DNA of 64,000 nucleotides from Molossus alvarezi (Eukaryota > Chordata > Mammalia > Chiroptera > Molossidae), in the NCBI GenBank assembly GCA_037176705.1, contig CM073907.1, positions 14,725,001 through 14,789,000 on the forward strand. The letters are read 5' to 3'. The position numbers and the translations under genes are program-made. Shown piece by piece: positions 11,301 through 21,539 of the stretch (its first letter is position 1; the number at the start of each line of letters is the position of its first letter). The notes below the pieces were generated by a model. That model did not search any database. It had not been told where the DNA came from and saw only the letters and a program-made list of their open reading frames with translations.

Positions 11301-11699
11301 TCCTTTGAAGTAGTCCAGAAGATTTCTAATATATTTTGTTGCTCTTATATTGGGTGCATATATGTTTATCAAGGTAATATCTTTCTGTTGGATAGATCCT
11401 TTTAATATTATGTAGTGGCCTTCTTTGTCTCTAGTTATGGCCTTCATTTTGAAATCTACTTGATCAGATATGAGTATTGCTACCCCAACTTTTTTTTTTC
11501 CTTTCTGTTTGCTTGGAAGATTTTTTTTTCTTCCCTTCTTTTTCAAACATTGTGAGTCTTTTCTTGTAGGGTGGGTCTGTTGTAAACAACATAGATGAGT
11601 CATGCTTTGTTATGCAATCACCTACTCTGTATCTTTAATGGGAGCATTCAATCCATTTACATTTAAGGTGGTTAACGATATGTACTTATTTATTGCCAT
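8366..11699 (-). pseudogene. L1 ORF2 of J, broken and 3'-truncated
   Basis: ORF2p carries endonuclease and reverse transcriptase for target-primed insertion. The expected start codon is at 11697-11699. The longest open parts are the endonuclease plus linker (10695-11603), the RT N-terminal part with [10 protein letters not shown] (10103-10399), and the RT palm part (9313-9600). Catalytic residues are lost. The endonuclease motif QETH reads QQTH, GDFNT reads GVFNT, and SDH reads SDL. The RT FADD motif reads FADV (near 9593-9604). The C-terminal end is missing. It cannot be active. Confidence 0.9.
10695..11603 (-). pseudogene. Longest open L1 ORF2 stretch: endonuclease and linker (J)
   Basis: At 302 codons this is the longest open L1 coding stretch in the window. 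It covers nearly all of the APE-type endonuclease (from [13 protein letters not shown] near the N-terminus to the [10 protein letters not shown] region) and about 100 residues of linker, ending in a Lys-rich stretch. NIYAPN and the SKRDH motif are kept. Three residues expected to be catalytic are changed: Glu to Gln, Asp to Val, and final His to Leu. It is open but enzymatically dead by inference from the family. Confidence 0.9.
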
Positions 11700-11744
11700 T
11701 TTAGTATAGTGTGTTTCTATTTTTCTTCCTTTTTCTCCTGCTAA

Positions 11745-12650
11745 TTACAGTAGTCCTTTTAACATTTCTTTCAGTGTTGGTTTGGTGCTAATGTTTTCCC
11801 TTAGCCTTTTTTTGTCTGAGAAGCTGTTTATTTGACCTTCTGTTTTGAATGATAGCCTTGCTGGGTAGAGTAGTCTTGGATTCAGATCCATGTTTCTCAT
11901 GACATTGATTACCTCATGCCATTCCCTTCTGGCCTGTAGTGTTTCTGTTGAGAAGTCAGCTGAGAGCCTTATGGTGTTTCCTTTGTAGGTAACCTGTTGC
12001 TTCTCTCTTGCTGCTTTTAGGATTCTCTCTCTTTAATTTTTGGCAGTTTGATTACTATGTGTCTTGGTGTGGGCCTGTTTGAGTTCTTCTTACTTGGGGC
12101 TCTCTGTCTTCCTGAACTTGAATGCCTTCTTCCTTCACAAATTAGAGAAGTTTTTGTCACCATTTTTTCTAATATATTCTTTAACTCTTGCTCATTTTCG
12201 TCGTCTTCAGGGACTCCTATGATGCGAATGTTATTACATTGCCAGTTTCCCACAGTTCTGTTAAGCTGTTTTTTTTGTTTTTTAATTGTTTATTCATTTT
12301 GGTTTTCTTATTGGTTGATTTTTTTCTACGCTATCTTCTAATTCTCTGATTTGTTCCTCAGCTTCCTCTACTCTGCTATTTAGACTTTCCAATGTGTTTT
12401 TTATTTCTGATATGTCATTCTTTATTTCTTCTTGGTGGTTTTAATTTCCAACTGGTTGATTTTCAACATTTCTATGTCTTAACTCATGGTCCTCATGTCT
12501 TACACATGCTGTTGGGCTTCCTCAAGATCATAGCTCTGAGTTCTAGTTCTGTTAACTTGCTTAACTGCACCTCATTTATCTCATCTTCAGTTGAGGTCTC
12601 GTGTTCTTTCATTTGCCTTTTGTTTGGCTTCTGTTTCTGTGTTTCACCAT
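11745..12650 (-). pseudogene. L1 ORF1 of J, broken
   Basis: ORF1 is bounded by an antisense start at 12648-12650 (caccattttagc context) and a stop at 11745-11747, about 302 codons, the usual size for L1 ORF1p. The best open piece (12017-12253) shows IRIIGVPEDDENEQELKNIL and the PTPRHIVIKLPK strand of the RNA-binding core. The coiled-coil part lies at about 12300-12600 and is broken by stops. The spacer to the ORF2 start is about 45 bp. It is not functional. Confidence 0.85.
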
Positions 12651-13760
12651 TTTAGCTATCACAGTGGGCTTTGGAGCCTGCCAAATTTTCATTGTGGGTG
12701 TTGGTGTTCTGCTGTTTGTGGCTCCCTGTCCTGGGTTTGGATGAGGGAGGTGGACCCACTTTAAACACCACTGTCAAGTCTTAACATTCCTCGGTTGAGT
12801 TGCTTGCCCAGGGAATGGTAGTTATCCTCTAGCTTTTTCCCTGGATGCTACTTGTAGTGCTCACCTCAAGAACCTTGGTTTTTTATTTGAATTAAAATCT
12901 CCCTTATGTGCTCAGTGTAAGAGGATTTCCTGAGGAGGGTGTGGCGGATGCTGGTTGATAATGGACCTCAATTAGCATTTCAATGGTTACCTGGTGGGGT
13001 GGAGTCTTCCAGGGTGAGGCCACCTCCTCTCCTCTAGGCCCTGGGAAGGAGTAAGATTTCCAGAGGCTTGCATGGCTGCACTCAGTAAAAGTTCTGAGCA
13101 TCCTCCATATCCCGAGTGTACCCACACAGTTCCAGTCCCATCTGCCCTCCCTCTGCCGGATCCCAAGGTGAGTGGCTGCTGCCAGTTTAGCCTCTGTCCA
13201 GGATTTTTGCTGTGGCGCCACCTGGGATTTTAACCCGAGGGCTCTGCTCCCAGCTACCGGTGGGAGAGGCTGCGGCAGCTCCGATCCAAGAGGGTAGCAA
13301 CCAGAGGAGGTCGCAGGACCCAGCTGAGGCTGCAGGTCCAAGCCAAGGCAGCCGCAGGTCCCAGCCTAGGCCACAGGTTCCAGCCAAGGTCGCAGCTTCC
13401 ACCTGAGGCCGCTGGTCACAGCCGAGGCCATCGGTTTCAACTGAGACCAATACAGGTTCCAGCTTAGGCCAGGGCCGCAGGTCCCAGCCGAGGCCACAGC
13501 TGGTACCAACCAGGGCTGCAGGTCCAAGCTGAGGCCGCTGCAGGTTCCAGCCCAGGTTGCTGAGGACCATGGGCTCCCAGCCCCCTCTCCTGTCCTCACA
13601 AGCCTACCAGGATTGAGTCAGTGTCCCTGGTTTTGTGGTCCTCCAAGCTGCCTTTCGGTTGCCCGTTTCTGATGATTTATCTTTATTTTCCTTGTAATTC
13701 CAGTTTGGTCCTGAGAGATGGTCTGTGTAGCTTCCATTCACTCCACCGCGCCGCCATTTT
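12651..13760 (-). promoter_or_regulatory. L1 5'UTR of J with internal tandem repeats
   Basis: About 1.1 kb of increasingly GC-rich sequence lies upstream of ORF1 on the minus strand. L1 5'UTRs act as internal Pol II promoters. The distal end carries antisense gccgccatttt (13750-13760), a YY1-like core at the position where many L1s have one. The 13326-13555 part is an array of short repeats. The 5'UTR is longer than that of D (about 820 bp) mainly because of this array. Confidence 0.75.
13326..13555. repeat. GC-rich tandem repeat (19-25 bp units) in the J 5'UTR
   Basis: About eleven imperfect units follow the pattern aggccgcaggttccagcc. Unit lengths are 19 to 25 bp (mostly 19-22). The equivalent positions of D (about 32640-32690) and G (about 57530-57690) have only a few related units. 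It gives rise to Gly/Trp/Leu- and Pro/Ala-rich spurious ORFs in several frames. Confidence 0.8.
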
Positions 13761-13907
13761 TTTCTCTGAAGTATCACTATTTTATCTTATCTCTCAAACT
13801 CTAAGTCTATATTTTATCTTTATTGTAGAAAGTACTGTGGATGTTACTCGTTTTTGCCCCTTTGACTCCCTCCTTTCCTCTCCCACCCCACTCCTGCTTT
13901 CCCCAAA

Positions 13908-14222
13908 CTATTGTCTGTGTCCATTGGTTTGAAACATGGGCATATAGTTCTTTGGTGAAACCACAACATTTTTTATCCATCCATCTATTGATGGACAGTT
14001 GGGCTGTTTCCAGATCTTAGCTCTTGTAAATAGTGCTGCTATGAACACACGGGCACATATATCTTTTCTGTTTGGTGTTTCAGGCTCTTCAGGATACATT
14101 CCTAGAATTGGGATATCTGGGTCAGATGAAATTCCATTTTGAATGTTTTGAGGAAATTCCATACTGTTTTCCAAAGTGGCTGCAGCAGTCTGAGTCTCCA
14201 CCAACAGTGTGCTTTTCTCCAC
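13908..14222 (-). pseudogene. L1 ORF2 C-terminal fragment (K)
   Basis: 104 open codons from the end of ORF2. It includes EKSTLLVETQTAAATLEN, FPQNIQNGIS, ILGMYPEEPE and RVFIAALFTRAKIWKQPNCPS, matching the C-terminal region downstream of RT. The Cys-rich HCWWEC motif seen in other copies is absent here (VETQ at its place). The stretch 14180-14370 is collinear with 45556-45735, which helps define a duplication. Confidence 0.8.
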
Positions 14223-14787
14223 ATCCTCAGCAGCAGTTGTTTAAAGTTTTGTTGATGGCAGGCATTCTGTCACATATGAGGTATGTTTCATAGTTATTTT
14301 AATTTGCATGTCTGTGATGACTAGTGATATTGAGCAATGTTTTTTTGTATGTCTCTTGGACATTTGTATGTCCAGTTTGGAGAATGGTCTATTCATATTT
14401 TATCCCCATTTTTAATTGGATTGTTTGTCTTTCTTTTGTTGGGTTTTATCAGTACTCTATATATCTTGATATTAAACCCTTATCTGATGTATCCTTGGCA
14501 AATACATTCTCCTTGAGTGTGGGTTCTCTTTTCTTTTTGATGCTGGCTTTCTTTGCTATTCAGAAACTGTTTAGTTTGTTGTAGTGCCATTTATTATTAT
14601 TTTTCCTTTGTTTTCCTTGCTCTAAACAAAATGTTAGTAAAAATTCTTCTTAATCATAATTTTAATATATGCTTTCACTTATTTGTATTCAGTTTCTTTT
14701 TGAAGTGTCTTATAGTTTCTGAGTACAGGTCTTTTATACCCTTATTTATTTTATTTTATTTTATTTTTTTATTTACTTTATTTTATT

Positions 14788-15029
14788 TTTTATCCTTCCC
14801 CGAAAATATTTCTCCATTTATTTGTTCAGGTAGAGTGAGAGGGAGAGAGAGGAACAGAGAGAGAGAGAAACATCGACATAAAAGGGACACATTGAGTGGC
14901 TGCCACCCACATGACCAATCAGGGCCAGGGACAAACTGCAACTGAGATATGCACCCTTAGCAGGAACTGAACCCAGGCTCTTGGGACCGCAGGCCAATGC
15001 TTTAACCGCTGAGCCAAATCGGCCAGGGC
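14788..15029 (-). mobile_element. Ves SINE (V3)
   Basis: The antisense tail (tatccttccccgaaaatat) follows a long TTTTA-rich tail at about 14746-14790. Then come a purine-rich block, the body, and the head ending taaccgctgagccaaatcgg. Target duplications lie in T-rich sequence (tattttatttt on both sides) and cannot be placed exactly. It is inserted in the ORF2 of K. Confidence 0.85.
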
Positions 15030-16254
15030 TAGTATTTTATTTTGTTAATGCAATTGTGAAACGAGACTGTTTTCTTAGCTTCTCTTCTGATAGTTTGTGA
15101 CTGGTGTTTAACAACAGAACTGGTTACTGGGTATTTATTTAGTATCCTGCTACTGCACTAAATTCCTTTATCAGTTCTAGTAAATACTTGGTGGAATCCT
15201 TTGGGTTCTCTATATACAGTATTATGGTATCTGCAAATAATGACAGTTTTACTTCTTTCTAATATGAATGCTTGTTATTTATTCTTTTTGTCTGATTGAT
15301 GTGGCTACAAGTTTCAGTGCTATGTTGAACAGTAGTGGTAAAAGTGGTCATCTCTTTCTTGTTTCTAATCTTCAGGTAAACACTTTCAGTTTTTTCCCAT
15401 TGAGTATAATGTTGGCTATGGGTATGTCATATATGCCTTTACTATCTTGAGGTATATCCCCTGTATTTCCACTTTTCTGAGAGTTTATTTCATAAGTGGG
15501 TGCTAGATGTTGTCAGATTGTTTTCTGCATTTTTTAAGATGATCGTGTAATTTTTATTTTTTATCTTGCTTATATTCATTATCAAGTTTATTGATTTTCA
15601 AATATTTTATCAACTTTGCATCCCCAGAATAAATCTCAGTCAATCACAGGGTATAAGTGATTTCATGTATTGCTGAAACTGGTTTGCTGATATTTTGTTG
15701 AGGATTTTTTAACCATGTCATCAGGGACATTGGCAAATTCATTTATTTATTTAATTTTTGGTATCTTTCCTTCTTTCATATTATTTTATTTGTTTATTTT
15801 TTATTTGTTTGTGTTACAGATGTTTCTCATTTATTTTCCCCATTGACACCTCCTCCCCTTCCCCTTGTCACATCCCCAGCTTTGTTGTCTATGTTCATTG
15901 GTCATGCATACATGCATGTAAGTTCTGTGATTTATCTCTTTTCCCCAAAACCCACTCCTCAGAGGCTTGTCAGTCTGTACCCCACTTCTATGTTTCTGGG
16001 TTAATTTTGTTCAGCAGTTTGTTTAGTTCATTATATTCCACAAAATAAGTGAGATCATGTGCTATTTGTGTTTCTTTGATTTGCTTGTTTCACTTAGAAA
16101 AATATTCTCTAGGCCCTTCCATGCCATCACAAAGGATGAAAGATTTTTCTTTCTTACAGCTGCATAGTATTCCATTATGTACATGCACCAGGAATTTTTA
16201 ATCCACTCATCTACTGATGGACACTTGGATTGTTTCTAGATCTTAGCTATTGTA

Positions 16255-16496
16255 GAAATATATATTTTTTATCCTCCCCCGAGGACATTTTTCCACTTTT
16301 TGTACAGACAGAGTGGGAGGGAGAGAGAGAGGGAAACATCGATGTGAAAGGGACACATCGAGTGGCTGCCACCCACACGACCAACCAGGGCCGGGGACAA
16401 ACTGCAACCGAGGTACATGCCCTTAGCGGGAACTGAACCCGGGTCTCTCCGGACCACAGGCGGACACTCTAACCACTGAGCCAAGCCAGCCAGGGC
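16255..16496 (-). mobile_element. Ves SINE (V4) with an 18-bp target duplication
   Basis: A complete copy: tail motif cctcccccgaggac, purine block, body, and head ending ccactgagccaagccagcca. The target duplication tagatcttagctattgta is perfect at 16237-16254 and 16497-16514. Unit 2 lacks this SINE at the matching place. It therefore inserted in unit 1 after the duplication, or was not included in it. Confidence 0.92.
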
Positions 16497-17084
16497 TAGA
16501 TCTTAGCTATTGTAAATAGTGCAGCTATGAACATAGGGGTACATATATTCTTTTGGATTGGTGTTTAAGAGTATATTCCTAGAAGTGAGATCACTAAATA
16601 AAATAGCAATTCAATTTTTTACTTTTTCAGGTAACATTATTGTATTTTCCACAGTGGCTGCACCAATCTGGATTCTACCCAACAGTGTACTAGAGTCCTC
16701 TTTTCTTCACATCCTCACCAACACTTGTTTGATGATTTGTTGATGGCGGCCATTCTGAGAGATGTGAGGTGGTACCACATGGTTGTTTTAATTTGCATCT
16801 CTTTGATGATTAGTGATGTTGAGCATTTCTTCATATGCCTCTTGGCCATTTGTACGTCCTGTTTGGAGAGGTATCTATTTAGGTCCACTGCCCATTTCTT
16901 AATTGGGTTCTTTGTCTTCCTATTGTTTAGTTTTATAAGGACTTCATATATTTAGGAAATTAACCCTTATCTGCTGTATCATGGGCGATTATGGTCTTCC
17001 AGATAGTAGGATCCCTTTCCATTTTGATGGTTGTTTCTTTTGCTGTGCAGACGCTTTTCAGTTTTATGTACTCCAATGTGTTGA

Positions 17085-17118
17085 TTTATTTTTATTTTTA
17101 TTTTTATTTTTATTTTTT
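17085..17118. repeat. (TTTTA)n simple repeat within unit 1 ORF2
   Basis: Short T-rich pentamer run (ttatttttatttttattttt) directly before the ggtgtgtatgtgtctgttg stretch. Other copies of this lineage have (TTTA), (TTTG) or (GT) runs at the same ORF2 place: 5476, 21504, 26757 and 40400 kb-scale positions. The site is an inherited length-variable spot. Confidence 0.75.
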
Positions 17119-17808
17119 GGTGTGTATGTGTCTGTTGCCTTAAGTGTTGTATCAGTGAAAATTCTGCTCTCTATGTCTGAAAATTTGTTGTCTGCACTTT
17201 CTTCTAGGATTTGTATAAATTCACAAGGTACATTTAAGTATTTTATCCATTTCAAGTTTATTCTCATGTATGCTGTAAATTGGTGGTCTAGCTTCATTTT
17301 ATTTTGCAAGTAGCAGTCCAATTTTTCCAAAACCATTTATTGAAGAGACTGTCTTGACTCCACTGTATGTTCTTCCCACCTTTGTGAATTGTTAATTGAG
17401 CATATTGTCTCGGGTCAATTTCTGGGTTTTCTATTCTGTTGCATTTATCTATGTGCCTGTTCCTGTGTCAGTACCAGGCTTATTTTTATTACAGTGGCTT
17501 TGTGGTATAACCTGAAATCTGGTAATGTGACCCTCCTCCTTTGTTCTTTCTCAAGATTTGTGTGGCTACTGGGGTAATTTTTAGTTTTATATAAACTTTT
17601 GGAGTGTTTGTTCTAGTTCTGTGTAGTAGGTGTTGGTATTTTGGTCAGGATTGCATTGAATGTATAGATTGCTTTTGGTAGTAGGGGCATTTTAATGATG
17701 TTAATTTTTCCATTCCATGAACAAGGTATATACTTTCAATTTTTTATATCTCCCTTCACTTCTGATTGCAATGATTTGTTGTCATCTGTGAAGAGGTACT
17801 TTACTTCT

Positions 17809-18336
17809 TTAGTGAAGTTTATTCCTAGGTATTTTAATTTCTTGTACTATGGTGGTAAATGAAATTGATTTTTTAGTTTTTCTTTCTGTGATTTCATCTT
17901 TGGTGTATAAAAATACCATCAATTTCTTGACATTAATTTTGCATCCTACCATTTTGCCAGTTTCATTTATTAAGTCTAGTAGATTTTTGATGGAGTCTTT
18001 AGGGTTTTCTTTGTACCATATTATGTCATTTACATATAATGACAGTTTCACTTCTTCCTTTTCAATTTGGATACCCTTTATTTTTTCTTCATGTCTAATT
18101 GCTGTGTCTAAGACTTCCAGTTCTATGTTAAATAAGAGTGGCAAAAGTGGGCATCCCTGTCTTGTTCTCTTTATTAAGGGGAATGCCTTTTTTTTTGTCC
18201 ATTTAGTATGGTGTTGGCTATGTTTTTCATATGTGGCTTTTATTATATGGTGATACGATCCCTCTATTCCCACATTGCTGATCGTTTTTATCAGAAATGG
18301 GTGCAGGATTTTGTTGAATACTTTTTTTTTTAGCAT
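17809..18336 (-). pseudogene. L1 ORF2 reverse transcriptase fragment (unit 1)
   Basis: 175 open codons cover the RT palm. [19 protein letters not shown] is kept from the family's [13 protein letters not shown] block, and a later part reads [16 protein letters not shown]. The catalytic FADD/YADD motif reads YVND here, losing one of the two metal-binding aspartates and the Ala. The fragment is open but predicted inactive. Stops and frameshifts flank it. The same region in unit 2 and in C keeps YADD. Confidence 0.88.
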
Positions 18337-20003
18337 ATATTGATATGATCATATGGTTTTTATCTTTTATTTTGTTTAAGTGATGTAGCACATTTATTGA
18401 TTTGCCCATATTGTACCAATCTTGAGAGCCTGGAATGTAACCTACTTGGTCATGATGTATGATGTGTTTTATGTACTGCCGGATTTGATTTGCTAATATT
18501 TTATTAAGAATTTTGGCATGTGTGTTAATCAGGAATATTGGCCTGTAGTTTTCTTTGGTTTGTAGTGTCTTTATCTGTTTTGGGAATTACGATTATGTTG
18601 GCCTCATAGAGTGTGTTTGGAAGCGTTCCATCTTCTTGGATTTCTTGAAATAATTTTAGAAGGATGGATGTTAGTTTTTTGAATGTTCAGTAAAACACCC
18701 CCATGAAGCTGTCCGAGCCTGGGCTTTTGTTTGCTGGGAGATTTGTGGTTATACCTTCAATTTTCTTAGTTGTGATTGGTCTTTCAAGTTTTCTATCTCT
18801 TCCCCATTCAGTTCTGGGAGATTATGTATTCCTAGAAATTTGTCCTTTTGTTCATCTTTTGAATTATTTTTAGTCTGTATTTTGACTATTTGTGCTGTGA
18901 TCTTTGCTGTTCATTTCCTACTACTTACTCTTGTTTTGTTTTGTTTTTCTGTTTGTTTGTTTCTAGTTTTTTAAGTTCTGATGTAAGATAGTCAATTAGA
19001 AATTCTAGTTTCCTGAGGTAGACATGTATGGTATAAACTTCCCTATCAGGACTACTTTCACTGAATCCCATTGATTTAGCTCTGCTATCTTATTTAATCC
19101 ATTTCACTAATCTCTTCTCCTGTAGAATATCTTGTTCTTTCATTTGGGACTTGTTTTTTTGTTTCACCATTGTGGCTGTCTCAGTGGGTTTTAGAGCCTG
19201 CCCAATTTTCCTTGTGGGTGTTGGTGTTTTTCTGGTGTGGCTCCCTTTTCTGGTTTGGATAAGTGTGAAAGAATGTGTGTTAAACACTACTGTCAAGGAT
19301 TATTTTCCTTGGTAGATTGGAAGGCCAAGAAAATGTTCATTTATACTCTAGCTTTTTCCTGGCAGTCATTTGTCTCACATACTTGATGAACCTCAATTTG
19401 TAGCCCTCAGATGTATGAAAAATTCCTTAGGTATAAGAGGATTTCCAGAGGGTGGGACACTTGATTTCTGTCAGACAGTATAAGGTAATGAGCCTCAATT
19501 TGCATTTTCAGGTCAGCCTGGTGGTGTTGAATTCCTGAGGCAGGGGCCATTGCTTCTCCCAAGGCTCTGAGGAGAAACTCCTTGAATAAGGTGGCTGCTG
19601 TTGTATGAAGGATTGATAACAGCACATAACTCCAGTGTCCTTTCCTCCATTTCTTTTCTGAACCAAGAGCCCTAGACTCTATCCTCCCATTTTCACTATA
19701 GTTAGCCTTCCCTCTGCTGGAGCACAAGGTAAATGGATGTACTTGATTTTGTGCTATTTAAAACCCGTGCTCTTTAAGCTAAAGTAGCCTTCAGCTATTG
19801 TTTGTTGGCCCCCAGCCTGCTCTATCACACCTTTACAGTTTCTACCAAGCTCAATTTGGCATCCTCTTTCTGTCCTTAGTTATACAGGTTCTCTCAGCTG
19901 TTTTTAGTTGGTTTTTCCCAATGTTGTGTTTTTATTTTCATTGTAGTTTCAGTTTGGTTGTCGGAGGAGGTTTGGTAGCTTTCATTTACTCCACTGCCAT
20001 TTT

Positions 20004-20216
20004 CCCTTCCCTTTAATGTTTTATAAAATTTTATTTTTGTAATAATACTGAATCACTAAATATAAATACATATGATTTCTTCCATCTCTTCATGACATCC
20101 CAAATATAAAATCACAAATAGAAAACTGAGGTCCTGAGAGAAGACACATGAGAATTCAGGGTAAAAAGAGCTCAAAATCCACATTTCTGTATACATTGGT
20201 CATGATCTGAAACACC
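20004..20216. repeat. Duplicated non-L1 flank, copy 1
   Basis: No L1, SINE or gene similarity is recognised. The stretch (ataatactgaatcac, gacatcccaaat, aaactgaggtcctgagaga, ctgaaacaccccatat) is matched in order by 25405-25620. It lies directly outside the L1 5' end and before the TATC microsatellite, as does copy 2. This duplicated flank shows that the two L1s were copied as DNA and did not insert independently. Confidence 0.85.
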
Positions 20217-20465
20217 CCATATCTATCTATATTTATGTTTATGTCTATATATATATCGATATCGATGTCCACATCTATATCTATATCTATATCATCTCTC
20301 TATATCTATATCTATATCTATATCTATATCTATATATCTATATCTATATCTATATCTATATCTATATCTATATCTATATCTATCTATATCTATACATAAC
20401 CTATATCATCTGTGTTTACCTATCTAATCTATCTATATCATTTATATTTATATCTATATGGTAAT
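20217..20465. repeat. (TATATC)n / (ATCT)n microsatellite, copy 1
   Basis: About 250 bp of tatctatatc-type repeat with some cgat and tgtc variants. It borders the L1 3' end of unit 2. The related shorter array is at 25621-25745, and a more degenerate ATCT-rich stretch is at 26867-27000. Confidence 0.92.
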
Positions 20466-20719
20466 TTATTTATGTTATTATTATTAATTTATTTATTGTC
20501 TTTTGTTCTAGATGTTTCTGTGTTTCCCCCTAATCATTCTTCCTCCCCCTCGCTCCCTGCCCTGTCTCCAGCTTTTGGTCTATGTCCATTGTTCATGCAT
20601 ACATGCATATAAGTTCTGGGGTTTATCTCTCCCTCACTCCCCCCTGTTGTGGGGATTGTCAGTCTGTACCCCACTTCAAGGTCTTTGGGACTACCCCATT
20701 CCTCAGACTGTTACTTTCA

Positions 20720-21136
20720 TTATATTCCACAGATAAGTGATATCATATAATACTTTCCTATCTCTGTTTGGCTTGTTTTACTTAGGATAATACTTTCCAG
20801 GTCCCTCCATGTTGTCACAAAGGATAAGAGACTTTTCTCCATTGTGTATATGTACCACAGCTTTTTTATCCATTCATCTACTGATAAAAATTTGGGCTGT
20901 TTCCAAATCTTAACCACTGTAAATAGTGCTGCTATGAACATGGGGGTACATATGTTCTTTATGATTGGTGTTTCTGGCTTCTTACGGTATATTCCTAGAA
21001 GTGGGATCACTGGGTCAAATAGAAGTTTAATTTTTACATTTCTGAGGTAACACCATATTGTTTTCCATAGTGGCTGCACCAGTCTGCATTCCCACCAGCA
21101 GTGTACTGGAGTCCCCTTTCTCCACACCCTCTCCAA
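20720..21136 (-). pseudogene. L1 ORF2 C-terminal fragment (unit 2)
   Basis: 138 open codons run to the native ORF2 stop. It has the Cys-rich region [17 protein letters not shown], which in L1 is thought to aid RNA binding. FDPVIPLLGIYRKKPETP and MFIAALFTVVKIWKQPKF follow, then WYIYTMEKSLLS near the end. The end reads YYMISLICGI. It is the best-preserved ORF2 tail in the tandem region. The upstream frame is broken. Confidence 0.88.
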
Positions 21137-21499
21137 GACTTGTTGTTTGATGATTTTTGATGGCAGCCATTCTGACAGGTGTGAGGTGATATCTCATTGT
21201 TGTTTTAATTTGCCTCTCTCTGATGATTAATGATGTTGAGCATTTCTTCATATGTCTCTTAGCCATTTGTATGTCCTGTTTGGAGAGGTGTCTATTTAGT
21301 TCCGCTACCCATTTCTTAATTGGGTTCTTAGTCTTCCTATGGTTGAGTTTTATAAGCACTCTATATATTTACATATTAATCCTTATCTGATGCAACATTG
21401 GCAATTATGGTCTTCCACATAGTAGGATCCCTTTCCATTTTTATGGTTGTTTCTTTTGTTGTGCAGAAGCTTTTCACTTTGATGTAGTTCCAGTGGTTA

Positions 21500-21503
<4 letters not shown>

Positions 21504-21538
<35 letters not shown>
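21504..21538. repeat. (GT)n microsatellite in unit 2 ORF2
   Basis: About 17 tgtg dinucleotides at the length-variable place of ORF2, which is (TTTTA)n in unit 1. It yields a Cys/Val-rich or Thr/His-rich run in spurious ORFs. Confidence 0.95.

Positions 21539-21539
<1 letters not shown>

Larger units (their letters stand above)
8366..13760 (-). mobile_element. L1 element J, 3'-truncated but complete at the 5' end
   Basis: It starts abruptly in the ORF2 C-terminal region (gcatttctctgatgattaatg) with no 3'UTR. It then runs through RT, endonuclease, ORF2 start (11699), spacer, ORF1 (11745-12650) and a long GC-rich 5'UTR to about 13760. The 5' end reads as antisense ggagtgaatgg preceded by a YY1-like gccgccatttt. 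There is a 23-base T-run at about 9320-9342 in ORF2. The left junction with C recurs at about 43345, so it predates a duplication. Confidence 0.9.
13761..15745 (-). mobile_element. L1 fragment K, older 3' half
   Basis: After the J 5' end there is about 30 bp of junction. A 3'UTR of a different type follows (tgactccctcctttcctctcc near 13865), then the ORF2 C-terminus and part of RT, with a Ves at about 14788-15029. The RT motif reads FADT where FADD is expected (antisense near 15220). It ends at about 15745, where the 3' end of the next L1 begins. Divergence from the other copies is higher, which suggests an older insertion. Confidence 0.78.
15746..20003 (-). mobile_element. L1 of tandem unit 1
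   Basis: 3'UTR from about 15800, ORF2 with a Ves at 16255-16496, RT to linker up to about 19075, then a direct jump to the start of ORF1 and the 5'UTR. Relative to unit 2 about 1.15 kb is missing (unit 2 positions about 23343 to 24490), covering the ORF2 N-terminus and most of ORF1. The joint shows a short shared tagctc. The 5' end is at about 20003 (antisense ccactgccatttt). The 5'UTR is near-identical in layout to unit 2. The 3'UTR, however, differs from that of unit 2. Confidence 0.85.

Noticed and set aside
13187..13599. Overlapping Gly/Trp/Leu-rich and Pro/Ala-rich frames
   Set aside because: They come from the tandem repeat in the J 5'UTR. Different frames give equally long products, as expected of a repeat.
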